Part shown: in pieces, positions 1-7,998 of the stretch
Numbering within the stretch: the first letter of the stretch is position 1
How the letters are laid out: every line of letters starts with the position of its first letter
NCBI GenBank assembly: GCA_964527775.1
Contig: CAZGQS010000008.1
Location: forward strand, 1-64,000
Reading direction: 5' to 3'
DNA: 64,000 bases
DNA from: VMCP01 sp964527775
GTDB taxonomy: Bacteria; Bacteroidota; Bacteroidia; NS11-12g; UBA955
Notes under the pieces: model-generated
The model's input: the letters and a program-made list of their open reading frames with translations, nothing else
Told to the model about the DNA's origin: nothing
Databases searched by the model: none
Program-made: the position numbers and the translations under genes

Positions 1-30
1 AGGTAATTTAGAGTTATTCCAAATAATTCG

Positions 31-38
31 TAATTTTG
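31..38 (+). promoter_or_regulatory. Bacteroidota -7 promoter element (nfu)
   Basis: TAATTTTG matches the Bacteroidota -7 consensus TAnnTTTG exactly. A TTTA at 7-10 lies 20 nt upstream, the right distance for the -33 TTTG element (3 of 4 bases). The predicted leader before the nfu start at 84 is about 40 nt. The assignment is inferred from the motif and spacing only. Confidence 0.5.
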
Positions 39-83
39 TATTTGTAAAAAACGCAGAAAAGTCCTTCTAAAATCAATAAAATC

Positions 84-653
84 ATGGAAAAAAACATCAA
101 CGACATTGTCACCGTATACGCAGAGGCTACACCCAACCCTGAGAGCATGAAATTTGTGGCTAACAGAATGTTGTTGCCCAATGATAGTGCAGATTTTAGA
201 AACAAGGAAAAAGCAGAGAGTTCGCCATTGGCTAAAGCTTTGTTTGAAATGAATTTCGTGCAAGGGGTGTTTATCATGAATAACTTTGTGAGTATCACCA
301 AAAACGGAGAATATGAATGGTTTGATTTGATTCCTGATTTGCGAAACTTTTTTACAGAGTGGCTTGAACAAGGAAAAGAAATTGTAAGTCCTAAAAAAGA
401 ACTTTCAGAAGAAGAGGAAACCGAGATTGAGCGTAAAATCAAGCAATTATTAGAAGATCATGTTCGTCCGGCGGTTGAAATGGACGGTGGTGCCATTGAT
501 TTTAAATCGTTCAAAGACGGTGTTGTAACGGTGGAACTTAAGGGAAGCTGCAGCGGTTGTCCGTCATCAACCATGACCTTAAAGTCTGGAATTGAGAATT
601 TGTTAAAGCGCATGGTTCCAGAAGTGGAATCTGTTGAAGCATACGGTGTATAG
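84..653 (+). CDS. nfuA: NifU-like Fe-S scaffold/carrier protein (Nfu family)
   Basis: This 189-aa cytoplasmic protein probably carries assembled Fe-S clusters to apoproteins. Residues 1 to about 95 resemble the Nfu N-terminal domain (EATPNPESMKFV motif). Residues 110-189 are the NifU C-terminal domain with the cluster-binding CxxC at Cys156 and Cys159 in the context GSCSGCPSS. The length and the acidic linker between domains fit Nfu proteins of Bacteroidota. It reads alone and is followed by a candidate terminator. The start at 84 is the first ATG before the conserved N-terminal domain. The symbol nfuA is used for the family; exact orthology to Escherichia coli NfuA is not implied because the N-terminal domain differs. 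Confidence 0.9.
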   Translation: MEKNINDIVTVYAEATPNPESMKFVANRMLLPNDSADFRNKEKAESSPLAKALFEMNFVQGVFIMNNFVSITKNGEYEWFDLIPDLRNFFTEWLEQGKEIVSPKKELSEEEETEIERKIKQLLEDHVRPAVEMDGGAIDFKSFKDGVVTVELKGSCSGCPSSTMTLKSGIENLLKRMVPEVESVEAYGV

Positions 654-705
654 TTGTGTAAAACTATTACACATCATTTAAAAAGCACACAACTCTTTTC
701 TTTTT
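652..705 (+). terminator. possible Rho-independent terminator after nfu
   Basis: AGTTGTGT at 652-659, which includes the last two bases of the stop codon, pairs with ACACAACT at 687-694 and is followed by a T-rich run (CTTTTCTTTTT). A shorter alternative stem, TGTGTAA with TTACACA, nests inside. The stems are AT-rich and the long loop makes the call tentative. Confidence 0.4.
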
Positions 706-736
706 AGAGGAAAAAGACACATATTTGTCGAAATAC

Positions 737-744
737 TATTTTCG
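737..744 (+). promoter_or_regulatory. variant -7 promoter element (acyl-CoA synthetase)
   Basis: TATTTTCG differs from TAnnTTTG at one base (TTCG for TTTG). It sits 5 nt before the ATG at 750, the same spacing seen for many perfect elements in this window, so a leaderless transcript is plausible. Confidence 0.4.
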
Positions 745-749
745 CATAT

Positions 750-2666
750 ATGGAATCTTTAGCCGAAAAGCGGATGCAAAACGATCCACAGTTTAAATCG
801 TTGCATCAATTTTTTCTTAACTCTGCAAACCAAATTCACCATCCAGACAAAACCTTCTTAATGCAGAAGATTGCTGGGGAATGGAAAGAATTTTCCTACC
901 GTGAATTGTTGGTTGATATCAATAAAGTCGCATCTTTTTTTGTTGAAGAGGGACTTGTAAAGGGAGATCGAGTAGCAATCATGCTCGAAAACTGCCCGCA
1001 ATATTATATAATTGACCAGGCATTGCAAAAATTGGGAATGGTAAACGTTTCCATTTATCCCACGCTAACTCCCGAAGAGACTAGATTCATTATCAATGAT
1101 TCTGGTTCAAAGATGTGTTTTGCGGGGAATCCTTTCTTATTGAAAAAAGTTCAAAAAATTGAAGCTGAGTGTCCAACCTTGACCAAGTTGATTTTTGTGC
1201 CATCTGATAAGCCAGAAGAAGGAACAGTAATTAATTATTCAACGGTTTTAACCACAGGAGAATCTGCTTTGGAAAAGAATGCTCAAGAAATTGAAAGCCG
1301 TTTTGAAGCAGTTGAGAAGTCCGATTTAGCTACTTTAATATATACTTCTGGTACCACAGGCGTGCCTAAAGGTGCCATGCTTACGCATTACAACTTCATG
1401 AGTAACTGTTATGATGCCAAAGAATTGTGCCCTGCAATTGAAGAATCTGATTTGTATTTATCCTTTCTTCCTTTGAGTCACGTCTTCGAAAGAATGGCTA
1501 CCATGTACCTAAGTACTTATGTAGGTGCTGCGGTGGCTTTTTCTGAGGGAATAGAAAAAGTAGCGAGCAATATTCAAGAGGTTCGTCCTACAGTAATGGC
1601 TTCAGTGCCCCGATTGTTGGAACGTATTCATGAAAAAGTAATGAAGAACGGAACTGCTGGTGGCGGAGTTAAAGCCAAAATTTTCACATGGGCTTTGGGA
1701 GTAGGAGAACAGTGTAGATTGGTTCGTGAGCAGGGGAAAGAGCCTTCAGGCTTTTTAGCACTTAAGAGCGGATTGGCTGAGAAATTGGTATTCAGTAAGA
1801 TCAAAGCTAAGATGGGTGGTAGAATGAAAATGTTGATTTCGGGTGGGGGAGCATTGCCTCCACACGTAGGTATTTTCTTTGGAAACTTAGGTTTGAAGGT
1901 GCAAGAAGGATTTGGACTTACCGAGACTTCACCGTTTGTTACGGTAAACGAGTTCCACCGTCAATTATATGGAACTGTAGGTAGGGTTGCTCCACGTCAG
2001 TTTGTCGCTATTCAGAATGTTGAAACGCTGGAAATTATCACCGTTCAAAATTACGATAGCTTTGACCCCACTTTCAGAAGTGAGGAAGGTGAGATTTTGA
2101 CCAAAGGTCCTAACGTAATGAAGGGATACTGGCAAAACAAAGAAGAAACTGATAAGGTTTTTGATGCGGACGGATGGTTCCACACCGGTGATATCGGACG
2201 TTTTGAACAAGGTTATTTGAAAATTACCGATCGTTTAAAGAACATGTTGAAGACCTCATTGGGTAAAAATATTTATCCAACGCAAATTGAAAACGTGTTA
2301 TTGAAAAGCGATAGATTGGATCAAGTATTTATCATTGGAGATAAGCGGGAGTATTTGACGGCATTGATTGTTCCAAGCCTGGAAACACTGCAAGAACAGT
2401 TACCTTCTAAAGTTGCTTTGATGCAATCAGGTGGTGAGTTTATTGACGATGAAGAATTGACTAAGTGGTTGGCTCAAGACATCAAGAAGTTGTCGAATAA
2501 CTTGGCAAAGTTTGAACGAATTAAAAACTTCTTGGTTAAGAGAGAACCATTCAGTATTGAGAACGGCGATATGACCATTACGCTCAAGGTAAAGCGCAAA
2601 GTGGTGATGGAGAAATACGCAGCCGAGATTGAAGCTATGTATGCTCAAACAGATTGTCCGCTATAA
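750..2666 (+). CDS. long-chain acyl-CoA synthetase (AMP-binding)
   Basis: This 638-aa enzyme activates long-chain fatty acids to acyl-CoA through an acyl-adenylate, using ATP and CoA. The AMP-binding signature YTSGTTGVPKGA starts near residue 198, and the adenylate-forming core motifs GFGLTE, GYWQNKEET, DGWFHTGDIG and DRLKNMLKTS follow in order. The bulky C-terminal domain and the length fit the FadD/ACSL-like branch (about 600-640 aa) rather than short acetyl-CoA synthetases. No signal peptide is visible; such enzymes are usually membrane-associated in the cytoplasm. It is transcribed alone between nfu and the convergent carotenoid pair. Substrate chain length cannot be read from sequence. 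Confidence 0.9.
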   Translation: MESLAEKRMQNDPQFKSLHQFFLNSANQIHHPDKTFLMQKIAGEWKEFSYRELLVDINKVASFFVEEGLVKGDRVAIMLENCPQYYIIDQALQKLGMVNVSIYPTLTPEETRFIINDSGSKMCFAGNPFLLKKVQKIEAECPTLTKLIFVPSDKPEEGTVINYSTVLTTGESALEKNAQEIESRFEAVEKSDLATLIYTSGTTGVPKGAMLTHYNFMSNCYDAKELCPAIEESDLYLSFLPLSHVFERMATMYLSTYVGAAVAFSEGIEKVASNIQEVRPTVMASVPRLLERIHEKVMKNGTAGGGVKAKIFTWALGVGEQCRLVREQGKEPSGFLALKSGLAEKLVFSKIKAKMGGRMKMLISGGGALPPHVGIFFGNLGLKVQEGFGLTETSPFVTVNEFHRQLYGTVGRVAPRQFVAIQNVETLEIITVQNYDSFDPTFRSEEGEILTKGPNVMKGYWQNKEETDKVFDADGWFHTGDIGRFEQGYLKITDRLKNMLKTSLGKNIYPTQIENVLLKSDRLDQVFIIGDKREYLTALIVPSLETLQEQLPSKVALMQSGGEFIDDEELTKWLAQDIKKLSNNLAKFERIKNFLVKREPFSIENGDMTITLKVKRKVVMEKYAAEIEAMYAQTDCPL

Positions 2667-2673
2667 AAGCGAA

Positions 2674-3312
2674 TTATAAGAATTTATTCGCTAAGAAGAG
2701 AATAAGGAAGAATCCAAATTGGATATAAAACAAAGATGCTGCCATGCGGTTGCGAATGGGTTTTGCAACCGCATTGAGTATCAAGTGGAAAATCAAAGCA
2801 ATTAGAAACCAAGCCACATAGTTTTGGATGGGAATGATTCCGTTTTTCCATGTCCAAAAATCGTATTTCATGGCCACTGGCTCCATGAAGAAATCATAGA
2901 GCGTCATAATTGCGGCCCCTAAGATTGATCGTCCAAAATTACTTTTAACGGCACCGGCAAAAATGCTAGATGTATATAATATGAGTGCCGCCCAATTTAA
3001 TCCTATTAAATAAGGAGTGCCTTGCCATTTGGCACCTAAGGTGTTTCCATAGCCATAACTCCCAAAAATTACTCCAGTTTTAACTCCTATAAATTCAACG
3101 AAAAACCCAGCTACGCCTAAACCAAGAATGGTAAGTACGTGAGATAGTTCCCATTTTTTATGGAATATCCAAGCAATGACAAAGGCAGCGATTAGGTTCC
3201 ATGGGGTTAGTTTTAGGAATAGCGGATTTAATTCAGGAATTAGGAATCCTGCAATTCCTACAACATATATAATAGATACCACCCAGATAAATCGATTTTC
3301 AACAGTTTGCAT
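2674..3312 (-). CDS. cruF: carotenoid 1,2-hydratase-type membrane protein (CruF family, DUF422)
   Basis: This 212-aa polytopic membrane protein has about six to seven hydrophobic helices. It matches the CruF/DUF422 family, which hydrates the psi end group of gamma-carotene-type carotenoids at the 1',2' bond. Family-like stretches include GVIFGSYGYG and the DFFMEPVAMKYDFW motif. It starts 3 nt after the stop of the upstream crtD-like gene, so the two are co-transcribed and probably act in sequence: hydration here, 3',4'-desaturation by the neighbour. The product would be a monocyclic carotenoid such as a saproxanthin or myxol type. The other carotenoid genes (crtB, crtI, crtY) are not in the window. 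Confidence 0.8.
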   Translation of the reverse strand: MQTVENRFIWVVSIIYVVGIAGFLIPELNPLFLKLTPWNLIAAFVIAWIFHKKWELSHVLTILGLGVAGFFVEFIGVKTGVIFGSYGYGNTLGAKWQGTPYLIGLNWAALILYTSSIFAGAVKSNFGRSILGAAIMTLYDFFMEPVAMKYDFWTWKNGIIPIQNYVAWFLIALIFHLILNAVAKPIRNRMAASLFYIQFGFFLILFLANKFL

Positions 3313-3315
3313 GGC

Positions 3316-4773
3316 TTAATTTTTTTCAAAGATAACTTTACTTACTATTTTAGCACTCAATAGGCAAAGCGGAATTCCTCCACCAGGATGCACACTGCCT
3401 CCGCAGAAGTACAGATTGTTAAACTGATCTGAAAAGTTTGATTGTCTAAAAAAGGCCGACATTCTATCATTGGAGCTGGAGCCGTACAAACTTCCTTTGT
3501 TAGAACCAGTTCTAGATTCAATGATAATGGGGTCTAACACAGACTCACAAACTATATGATTTTGGATGTCTACATTTAAATGCTTGGATAGTTTATCAAG
3601 AATAAAGGATTTTGCTTGATGAGTAATTTGATTCCAGTCTTGCCCATTGTTATAGGGTACATTAATCATGACAAACCAATTTTCTCCGTCTGATGGGGCA
3701 TCTTGTTTAACTACCTTAGACGTGATGTTAATATATATGGTAGGGTCTGGATGGAGTGAGAGCGTTTTAAAGATGGTTTTAAATTCTTCTTTGTAGTTTT
3801 CTGCAAAAAAGATGTTGTGTACGTCAAGTTCGGGGAAAGTGCGGTTTATTCCCCAATAGAATATGAGGGCGGAGCTTGAGTTTTCGGCTTGTGCGATTTT
3901 TTTTGGAACCTCAATGTTAAGTAGTTTGTTATACACAATTTTGGCATCTACATTGGCAATTACCCCATCAGTGCTGTATTCTTGGTTGTTTTCAAGACTC
4001 AAGGATGTTATCATTTTGTTATGGTAATTGATGCTTTTCACTTTTTGATTATAGTGAAACGAGACACCCAATCTCAACGCTTGTTCCACCATGATGTCGG
4101 CAATTTGTCTCATTCCTAGTTTGGGGAGGTGTGCGCCATATTCAAATTCGAGGTGAGGAATCACGTTGAGAGTTGCAGGGGCTTGGTAGGGATCAGAGCC
4201 ATTGTAGGTAGCATATCTGGAAAAGAATTGGACCAATTTAGGGTTAGTGAATCTTTTTTCGAGGGACTGATTCATGGTTTTGAACATTTCCAACCTCCAC
4301 AGGTTGGCAATTCCCTTAAGGCCGGTTGGTTTGGTGTAGGTGCTGAGTTTGTGAAGGCTGTTTTCGAGGAAAACGGGAGCGGTGATGTCATAGACAATTT
4401 TTGATTTTTCTAAAAAACCTGAAATTACTTTTGGATTTTCGCTGAAGAACTGTGCAGCATCTTTGACAAAAGTATCTTGGTTGGCAGAAACTTGAAACCT
4501 GCTTTGGTCGCTAAAAAAATAATTGCAGAGAACTGGTAATGTTTCAACTTGAAATTTTTGGTTTAAATCTTCATCTAAAAGTTCACGAACAAATTGCGGC
4601 ATAGTGAAAAGGGAAGGGCCGGTATCAAACCTGAATTCTCCCATTTCGAGAACTCCCAATTTACCACCATAGGTGGAATGTTGTTCAAATACGTCAACTT
4701 GATGCCCTAAACGTGCAAGTCGAATGGCTGTTGCGATGCCCGAAATGCCACTACCAACGATGGAAAAATGCAT
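3316..4773 (-). CDS. crtD: CrtI-family carotenoid desaturase, probably 1-hydroxycarotenoid 3,4-desaturase (CrtD)
   Basis: This is a 485-aa FAD-dependent carotenoid desaturase. The dinucleotide-binding motif IVGSGISGIATA lies at residues 4-15, and a C-terminal flavin motif (YFCGGSVHPGGGIP) is near the end. The stretch FDTGPSLFTMPQFV resembles CrtD-type 3,4-desaturases; Bacteroidota phytoene desaturases usually read DMGPSWYWMP here. The following cruF-like gene supports that choice. The start was set at the ATG at 4773, just before the Rossmann motif; an in-frame ATG 18 codons upstream would add an unlikely extension. Phytoene desaturase (CrtI) is the alternative. Confidence 0.75.
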   Translation of the reverse strand: MHFSIVGSGISGIATAIRLARLGHQVDVFEQHSTYGGKLGVLEMGEFRFDTGPSLFTMPQFVRELLDEDLNQKFQVETLPVLCNYFFSDQSRFQVSANQDTFVKDAAQFFSENPKVISGFLEKSKIVYDITAPVFLENSLHKLSTYTKPTGLKGIANLWRLEMFKTMNQSLEKRFTNPKLVQFFSRYATYNGSDPYQAPATLNVIPHLEFEYGAHLPKLGMRQIADIMVEQALRLGVSFHYNQKVKSINYHNKMITSLSLENNQEYSTDGVIANVDAKIVYNKLLNIEVPKKIAQAENSSSALIFYWGINRTFPELDVHNIFFAENYKEEFKTIFKTLSLHPDPTIYINITSKVVKQDAPSDGENWFVMINVPYNNGQDWNQITHQAKSFILDKLSKHLNVDIQNHIVCESVLDPIIIESRTGSNKGSLYGSSSNDRMSAFFRQSNFSDQFNNLYFCGGSVHPGGGIPLCLLSAKIVSKVIFEKN

Positions 4774-4923
4774 AGATTTAGTACAATTTTCGATGTTAAA
4801 TTGTTGGTTAGAATGCAAAGAAATCAAAGTTTTGTTGAAATTGGCCTAGTTGCTAAGGCTTAACTAATTATTAATCAATTGCTTGCAATCAATAAAAAAA
4901 AATAAAAAAAATATTGAGAATGC

Positions 4924-4954
4924 TTTGCAGATTCTGAAATTCATTTTATTTTTG
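4924..4954 (+). promoter_or_regulatory. full Bacteroidota promoter (-33 TTTG, -7 TAnnTTTG) of the small lipoprotein
   Basis: TTTG at 4924-4927 and TATTTTTG at 4947-4954 are separated by 19 nt, matching the known Bacteroidota arrangement of a -33 and a -7 element. Transcription would begin about 4960, giving a leader of about 25 nt that ends in a purine-rich stretch before the ATG. This is the best complete promoter in the window. Confidence 0.75.
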
Positions 4955-4984
4955 CCACACACTCAATAAAAAATAAAAGGAAAA

Positions 4985-5188
4985 ATGAAAAAATTCACTT
5001 TCGCTTTAGCAGCATGTGCAGCTTTCGCTTTCGCTGCTTGTGGTAACAACAACACTGAAGAGACTCCAGCTGTTGATTCTCCAGCAGTTGAAGAAACTGT
5101 AGCTCCTGAAGTTACAGACACTACTGCAACTGACTCTAACGCTGCTGCAACTACTGAAGCTCCTGCAACTGAAGCTGCTGCTAAGTAA
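4985..5188 (+). CDS. small Ala/Thr/Glu-rich lipoprotein
   Basis: This 67-aa protein has a lipoprotein signal peptide with lipobox FAAC (Cys19), followed by GNNN. The mature part is almost entirely Ala, Thr, Glu, Pro and Val without recognisable domain structure and is probably an extended, acidic, envelope-anchored chain. It is a single-gene unit with a near-ideal promoter (4924-4954) and a strong terminator (5211-5240), and its codons are very uniform (GCT, ACT, GAA), which suggests high expression. Small lipoproteins of this type are common in Flavobacteria but their role is not known. An overlapping minus-strand frame is a composition shadow. Confidence 0.8.
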   Translation: MKKFTFALAACAAFAFAACGNNNTEETPAVDSPAVEETVAPEVTDTTATDSNAAATTEAPATEAAAK

Positions 5189-5210
5189 TTCAAAAAATTT
5201 TGAAAAAAGG

Positions 5211-5240
5211 AAAGGCACTTGCAAAAGTGCCTTTTTTTTT
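5211..5240 (+). terminator. Rho-independent terminator
   Basis: A perfect 10-bp stem (AAAGGCACTT with AAGTGCCTTT) and a 4-nt GCAA loop lead into a run of T. It lies 22 nt after the small lipoprotein gene and ends 15 nt before the start of the next gene, so it insulates the lipoprotein transcript. Confidence 0.9.
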
Positions 5241-5254
5241 ATTTCTTTGTACCA

Positions 5255-5629
5255 ATGATTAGAAAAATACTCCTGTTTTCTTTCATATTAGCTATTGTTT
5301 TTGTGGGTCGCTCCAATGCAGCCCCTGATCCAATAATCGAGAACCCCAGTGAAATCGGGGGTCCTCAGTTTACAATTACCCCAAACCCAGTAAACGGTTC
5401 TTATTTTTCGGTGAATATTACCTTCACTGAAGCTGATTATCCAGACGCAACAGTGGTGATTTCTGATGTGCTTGGAAAGCAAGTTTTCATCCACTCATTG
5501 AAGAAAACTGATTTTTTGGAAGGAAAAGTAAGAATTAACGTCATGGACGCTGGTTTAGATAAGGGCGTTTATTTTGTTCAAATGAAGAGTGGTGATATTA
5601 CTCGCACACTCAAGTTAGCGATCCGCTAA
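5255..5629 (+). CDS. mini T9SS type A sorting-domain protein
   Basis: This 124-aa secreted protein consists of a signal peptide (residues 1-22, ending SNAA), a short linker, and a C-terminal domain of about 75 residues. That domain has the features of T9SS type A sorting domains: FTITPNPVNGSYFSV, then VVISDVLGKQVF, then LDKGVYFVQMKSGD and a basic end. There is almost no cargo ahead of the sorting domain, which is unusual. The start at 5255 (MIRKILL) was chosen because the upstream in-frame extension runs into the terminator hairpin of the preceding gene. The role is unknown; it could be a decoy or scaffold on the cell surface, or a decayed remnant. Confidence 0.75.
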   Translation: MIRKILLFSFILAIVFVGRSNAAPDPIIENPSEIGGPQFTITPNPVNGSYFSVNITFTEADYPDATVVISDVLGKQVFIHSLKKTDFLEGKVRINVMDAGLDKGVYFVQMKSGDITRTLKLAIR

Positions 5630-5638
5630 TATTCAACA

Positions 5639-6085
5639 ATGCCTGTACGGCAAGCACAATCATCCGATTTTATTCATGTTCATGCATTAATTGCTGAATT
5701 AGCCTTATTTGAAAAGGCACCCAAAGAAGTCATAACCTCGCCTGAAACATTAGCGAATGCTTGTAACGGTAAATCTCCATTAGCATGGTGTTGGGTTGCA
5801 GAAGATGCTGACGGAGTCATTGTGGGCACGGCGGTTTGTTATGTTCGATATTCTACGTGGAAAGGCCCCGTTTTTTATTTGGAGGATTTAATAGTTTCTG
5901 AAAATCATCGCAGAAATGGGTGGGGAGGGAAATTGTTGAATGCAATCATTGAATTTGCTCAAAAGAAAGGCTATTCCAGAGTGCAGTGGCAAGTGTTAGA
6001 TTGGAATCAAAGTGCCATAGAATTTTATAGACAATTTAATGCTCATTTTGATGGAGAATGGATCAATGTTCACATCGAAATCTGA
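5639..6085 (+). CDS. GNAT-family N-acetyltransferase, diamine/SSAT-like
   Basis: This 148-aa cytoplasmic acetyltransferase resembles the spermidine/spermine (diamine) N-acetyltransferase branch of GNAT. It shows an acidic loop near residues 20-30, the stretch RYSTWKGPVFYLEDLIV, the acetyl-CoA-binding region HRRNGWGGKLLNA (consensus Q/RxxGxG/A; the second glycine position is kept as GWGG), and the C-terminal LDWNQSAIEFYRQFNA. The family acetylates amines with acetyl-CoA; the true substrate here is unknown. It ends inside the start of the rhomboid gene (20-nt overlap), which suggests co-translation. Confidence 0.8.
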   Translation: MPVRQAQSSDFIHVHALIAELALFEKAPKEVITSPETLANACNGKSPLAWCWVAEDADGVIVGTAVCYVRYSTWKGPVFYLEDLIVSENHRRNGWGGKLLNAIIEFAQKKGYSRVQWQVLDWNQSAIEFYRQFNAHFDGEWINVHIEI

Positions 6086-6731
6086 GAAAATAAGACCTGT
6101 TTGGTCAGATTTTATTTTTCTGTTCATCGTTTTAATGTTGCTTTTTATCGTTTATCAAAGACAAACCCCTTTGATAAATGCTTTTTATTCAACCCATCCT
6201 AGAGACTTTAAAGATTTTCATACGGCATTTACGGGTTCTTGGTTGCACGGAAGTTGGGAACATCTATGGGGAAATATTTCTGCGTTGGCTGGATTGGGCA
6301 CTGTATTTATCTTGTTATTGCCCAAGAGATTCTCCTGGTTCTTTGTCTTGCAATGGGTTCTCTCAGGCGTGATTTTGTTTTTCTTAGGGCGGTCGGGGCA
6401 ATCGCATTTGGGTGCTTCGACATGGGCATACTCCTTTGCCTCTTTTTTAGGCGTAATTTCACTGGTTCACCCCAATCATAAGGCTAAGTCTATTCTTTTC
6501 TTGGTGGTTTTATTTTATGGAACCATGTGGTGGGGTTTATTGCCCTTAATTCCAGGTATTTCCTGGCAAGGACATCTCAGCGGCACTTTGGCTGGGATCC
6601 TCATTGCCTTGTTTAAACTGGACTTTTGGATAAACGCAATGAATGTCCCCCGAAAAGAAAAAAACTCCGACGAATGGCCAGAAGATGACGACGACGAGCA
6701 GTTGCCCTCAAACCCTTTTGATGATCTTTAA
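6066..6731 (+). CDS. rhomboid family intramembrane serine protease
   Basis: This 221-aa integral membrane protein has about six helices and cleaves transmembrane substrates within the bilayer. The rhomboid signatures are present: a helix with HGSWEHLWGN, the catalytic serine motif GAST (in SHLGASTWAY), and the catalytic histidine in a GHLSG motif. A strongly acidic, charged C-terminal tail (DDDDEQLPSNPFDDL) is predicted to be cytosolic. The start at 6066 has a GGAG 9 nt upstream; an ATG at 6051 would add five residues. It overlaps the end of the acetyltransferase gene, and its 3' end overlaps the convergent MFS gene by 4 nt. Substrates cannot be predicted. Confidence 0.85.
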   Translation: MFTSKSEKIRPVWSDFIFLFIVLMLLFIVYQRQTPLINAFYSTHPRDFKDFHTAFTGSWLHGSWEHLWGNISALAGLGTVFILLLPKRFSWFFVLQWVLSGVILFFLGRSGQSHLGASTWAYSFASFLGVISLVHPNHKAKSILFLVVLFYGTMWWGLLPLIPGISWQGHLSGTLAGILIALFKLDFWINAMNVPRKEKNSDEWPEDDDDEQLPSNPFDDL

Positions 6732-7984
6732 GAGGAGGTAACAGCTGAATCTGTTTTTTCGGGCGATTTAAATAGGAAAATGAAGGCAATTGCTACGACC
6801 AGGGAGTAGGCCGAAAAGGTGAGCCAAATGCTCTGCCAATTTTTTACACCAGAGCTTGGGTCTACGAAATATTTTTGGATGAGGAATCCGCTTCCAATAG
6901 AGCCTAAAATAGCGCCAATTCCGTTTACCATCATTGTGAATAGTCCTTGTGCACTAGATCGGATGCTTGGCGACACTGATTTTTCGATATACAAGGAGCC
7001 AGAGACGTTGAAAAAGTCGAAAGCCATTCCATATATGATGCACGACGTGATAATCATCCAGAGGCCCTCTGTGGGGTTTCCAAAGGCGAATAGGGCAAAG
7101 CGCAGAACCCAAGCAAACATACTTATGAGCATGACCTGTTTGATGCCAAAACGTTTCATGAAAAAGGGAATTGCTAGAATGAAGAGTGTTTCGCTGATTT
7201 GCGAGATGCTCATAATCATGGCAGGATATCTAACAGCCAATGAGTGGGTGTATTCAGGGATGGATTCAAATTCGTGAATGAAGGTATCGCCGTAGGCGTT
7301 AGTCAGCTGTAAAGCAGCGCCCAAAAGCATGGAAAACATGAAAAATACAAAGTAGGTTGGATTTTTAAGCAGGGAAAATGAATCTAAGCCGAGAATGTTG
7401 ATGATGCCCGATTTGCCGCGGGAGTTTTTTCCAAGTGGTGGACAATCAGGAAAGGTGAAAGCATATAGGCCCAAAATGACAGAAACGACAGCTCCAATAT
7501 AAAATTGGTTTGCGGAGACTTCGTTGTGGGTGAGGGAGACGGTCCATAAGGCGGCAATGAAGCCTACGGTACCCCAGACTCTGATGGGGGGGAAAGCTTT
7601 TATTACGTCTTCGCCTCTGTTAGTGAGAATATGGTATGCAACAGTTGAAGAAAGGGAAAGGGTTGGCATGTAAAAAATCATGGTGGCCAATATGCGCCAG
7701 AACATGTCAGAAGGAGAAACGGCAGACGGAACGGTAGCAAGTCCAATTCCACCCAAAAGATGTAAAATGCCGTAAAGTTTTTGAGCGGAAATGTGTCTAT
7801 CGGCTAAAATACCGGTGATTGCGGGCATAAACAGTGCAGCAATACCCATGGTAGAAAAAATCACACCGAAATCTTGTGAATCCCATTGTTTGGTTTTAAA
7901 CCAAAATGCACCGATAGTGATAAGCCAAGAGCCCCAAATGAAGAACTGCAGAAAACTCAGCAGTGTGAGACGAAATTTAATCAT
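6728..7984 (-). CDS. MFS nucleoside permease (NupG/XapB-like, NHS family)
   Basis: This 418-aa inner-membrane transporter has about 12 hydrophobic helices. Its N-terminus (LTLLSFLQFFIWGSWLITIGAF) and the stretch SSAQGLFTMMVNGIGAILGS are typical of the nucleoside:H+ symporter family, and the length matches NupG. It probably imports nucleosides for salvage. The start is supported by a -7 element 5 nt upstream. It lies just downstream of gmhA on the same strand (14 nt gap) but has its own predicted promoter. Other sugar or nucleobase substrates are possible. Confidence 0.8.
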   Translation of the reverse strand: MIKFRLTLLSFLQFFIWGSWLITIGAFWFKTKQWDSQDFGVIFSTMGIAALFMPAITGILADRHISAQKLYGILHLLGGIGLATVPSAVSPSDMFWRILATMIFYMPTLSLSSTVAYHILTNRGEDVIKAFPPIRVWGTVGFIAALWTVSLTHNEVSANQFYIGAVVSVILGLYAFTFPDCPPLGKNSRGKSGIINILGLDSFSLLKNPTYFVFFMFSMLLGAALQLTNAYGDTFIHEFESIPEYTHSLAVRYPAMIMSISQISETLFILAIPFFMKRFGIKQVMLISMFAWVLRFALFAFGNPTEGLWMIITSCIIYGMAFDFFNVSGSLYIEKSVSPSIRSSAQGLFTMMVNGIGAILGSIGSGFLIQKYFVDPSSGVKNWQSIWLTFSAYSLVVAIAFIFLFKSPEKTDSAVTSS

Positions 7985-7989
7985 TTCGT

Positions 7990-7997
7990 CAAAGATA
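7990..7997 (-). promoter_or_regulatory. -7 promoter element, MFS permease
   Basis: On the minus strand this reads TATCTTTG, a perfect TAnnTTTG, with 5 nt between it and the ATG at 7984. It implies a leaderless mRNA starting at or beside the start codon. No clear -33 TTTG was seen. Confidence 0.5.
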
Positions 7998-7998
7998 A

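Noticed and set aside
3316..4827. Longer crtD start at 4827
   Set aside because: It would place 18 residues without family likeness before the FAD-binding motif.
4963..5224. Minus-strand and other frames over the small lipoprotein gene
   Set aside because: They arise from the biased Ala/Thr codon composition; the plus-strand frame has lipobox, promoter and terminator.
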